Source: Nitrososphaerota archaeon (GTDB lineage: Archaea > Thermoproteota > Nitrososphaeria > Nitrososphaerales > CADDZS01). From it: a DNA stretch of 6,019 nt. The notes beneath the pieces are model-generated. The model had not been told where the DNA came from. It searched no databases and saw only the letters and a list, made by a program, of their open reading frames with translations. Of this stretch, positions 5,955 to 6,019 are shown piece after piece. The stretch spans positions 1 to 6,019 of the forward strand of contig JAPCJV010000127.1 of the NCBI GenBank assembly GCA_027886785.1, in the 5' to 3' direction. Both the position numbers and the translations under genes were made by a program. How positions within the stretch are numbered: position 1 is the stretch's first letter; each line of letters begins with the position of its first letter.

Positions 5955-6019
5955 ACCTCGACCGCCTGAAGAACACTTGGGAATTCCAATAGAAAGGAGT
6001 CTCCAATGGTCTTTACCTC
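5876..6019 (-). pseudogene. Decayed fragment of a class III adenylate/guanylate cyclase catalytic domain
   Basis: Reading leftward from the edge (6019 is a codon's first base), the frame gives EVKTIGDSFLLEF then PSVLQAVEV and a TGA at 5951-5953. KTIGD is the cyclase core motif: its Asp (codon 5999-6001) is the second metal-binding residue, and the Lys (6011-6013) is the adenine-selecting position in adenylate cyclases. After the stop the same frame continues LNQDAISFRN and FFLNGNHLE, which resemble the expected family text (AxxIQxAIxxRN, then FxLRIGIHLGD) with small deletions and substitutions. Beyond about 5876 no cyclase similarity remains, and the DVxGDGVNxAxRI segment that should follow is absent. 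The visible part therefore looks like a broken or 3'-truncated gene whose 5' part, with the FTDI first metal motif, would lie right of the window. Intact relatives make cAMP or cGMP in the cytoplasm. Confidence 0.65.

Overview
The window looks like chromosomal DNA from an archaeon, most likely a Nitrososphaeria (Thaumarchaeota)-type organism. This placement is inference. It rests on likely leaderless genes with TTG starts and no strong Shine-Dalgarno sequences, a secreted Asp-box repeat protein rich in N-glycosylation sequons, a class III cyclase fragment, and two metabolic genes of types common in soil archaea. No rRNA or other phylogenetic marker is present, and one gene (SnoaL-like) reads as strongly bacterial, so the lineage call is tentative.

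Layout, left to right. (1) At 1-1033 on the minus strand is the N-terminal two thirds or so of a multi-pass GT39/ArnT-type glycosyltransferase; its C-terminus lies beyond the left edge. (2) A 99-bp divergent spacer follows, then a plus-strand pair at 1133-3373: a cysteine hydrolase of the isochorismatase / N-carbamoylsarcosine amidase family and, 6 bp later, a UbiD-family prFMN decarboxylase. Both appear to start with TTG. They look like a two-step catabolic operon (amide hydrolysis plus decarboxylation) of unknown substrate. (3) A convergent 110-bp spacer with T-runs leads to a small minus-strand SnoaL-like (NTF2-fold) gene at 3484-3831. (4) Divergent from it is a secreted or lipid-anchored protein at 4035-5357, built of eight blade-like repeats, seven with complete Asp-box motifs. 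A perfect 12-bp palindrome lies just upstream of its start. (5) From 5358 the DNA becomes visibly more AT-rich. It holds an inverted repeat, a 16-bp palindrome, a Cys-rich minus-strand ORF of unknown function (5469-5954), and at the right edge a decayed fragment of a class III adenylate/guanylate cyclase interrupted by TGA.

No RNA genes, CRISPR arrays, complete insertion sequences or origins were seen. No clearly new multi-gene system is evident. The most interesting items are the hydrolase-UbiD pair, the eight-repeat propeller, and the remnant cyclase overlapping a Cys-rich orphan ORF at the right edge.
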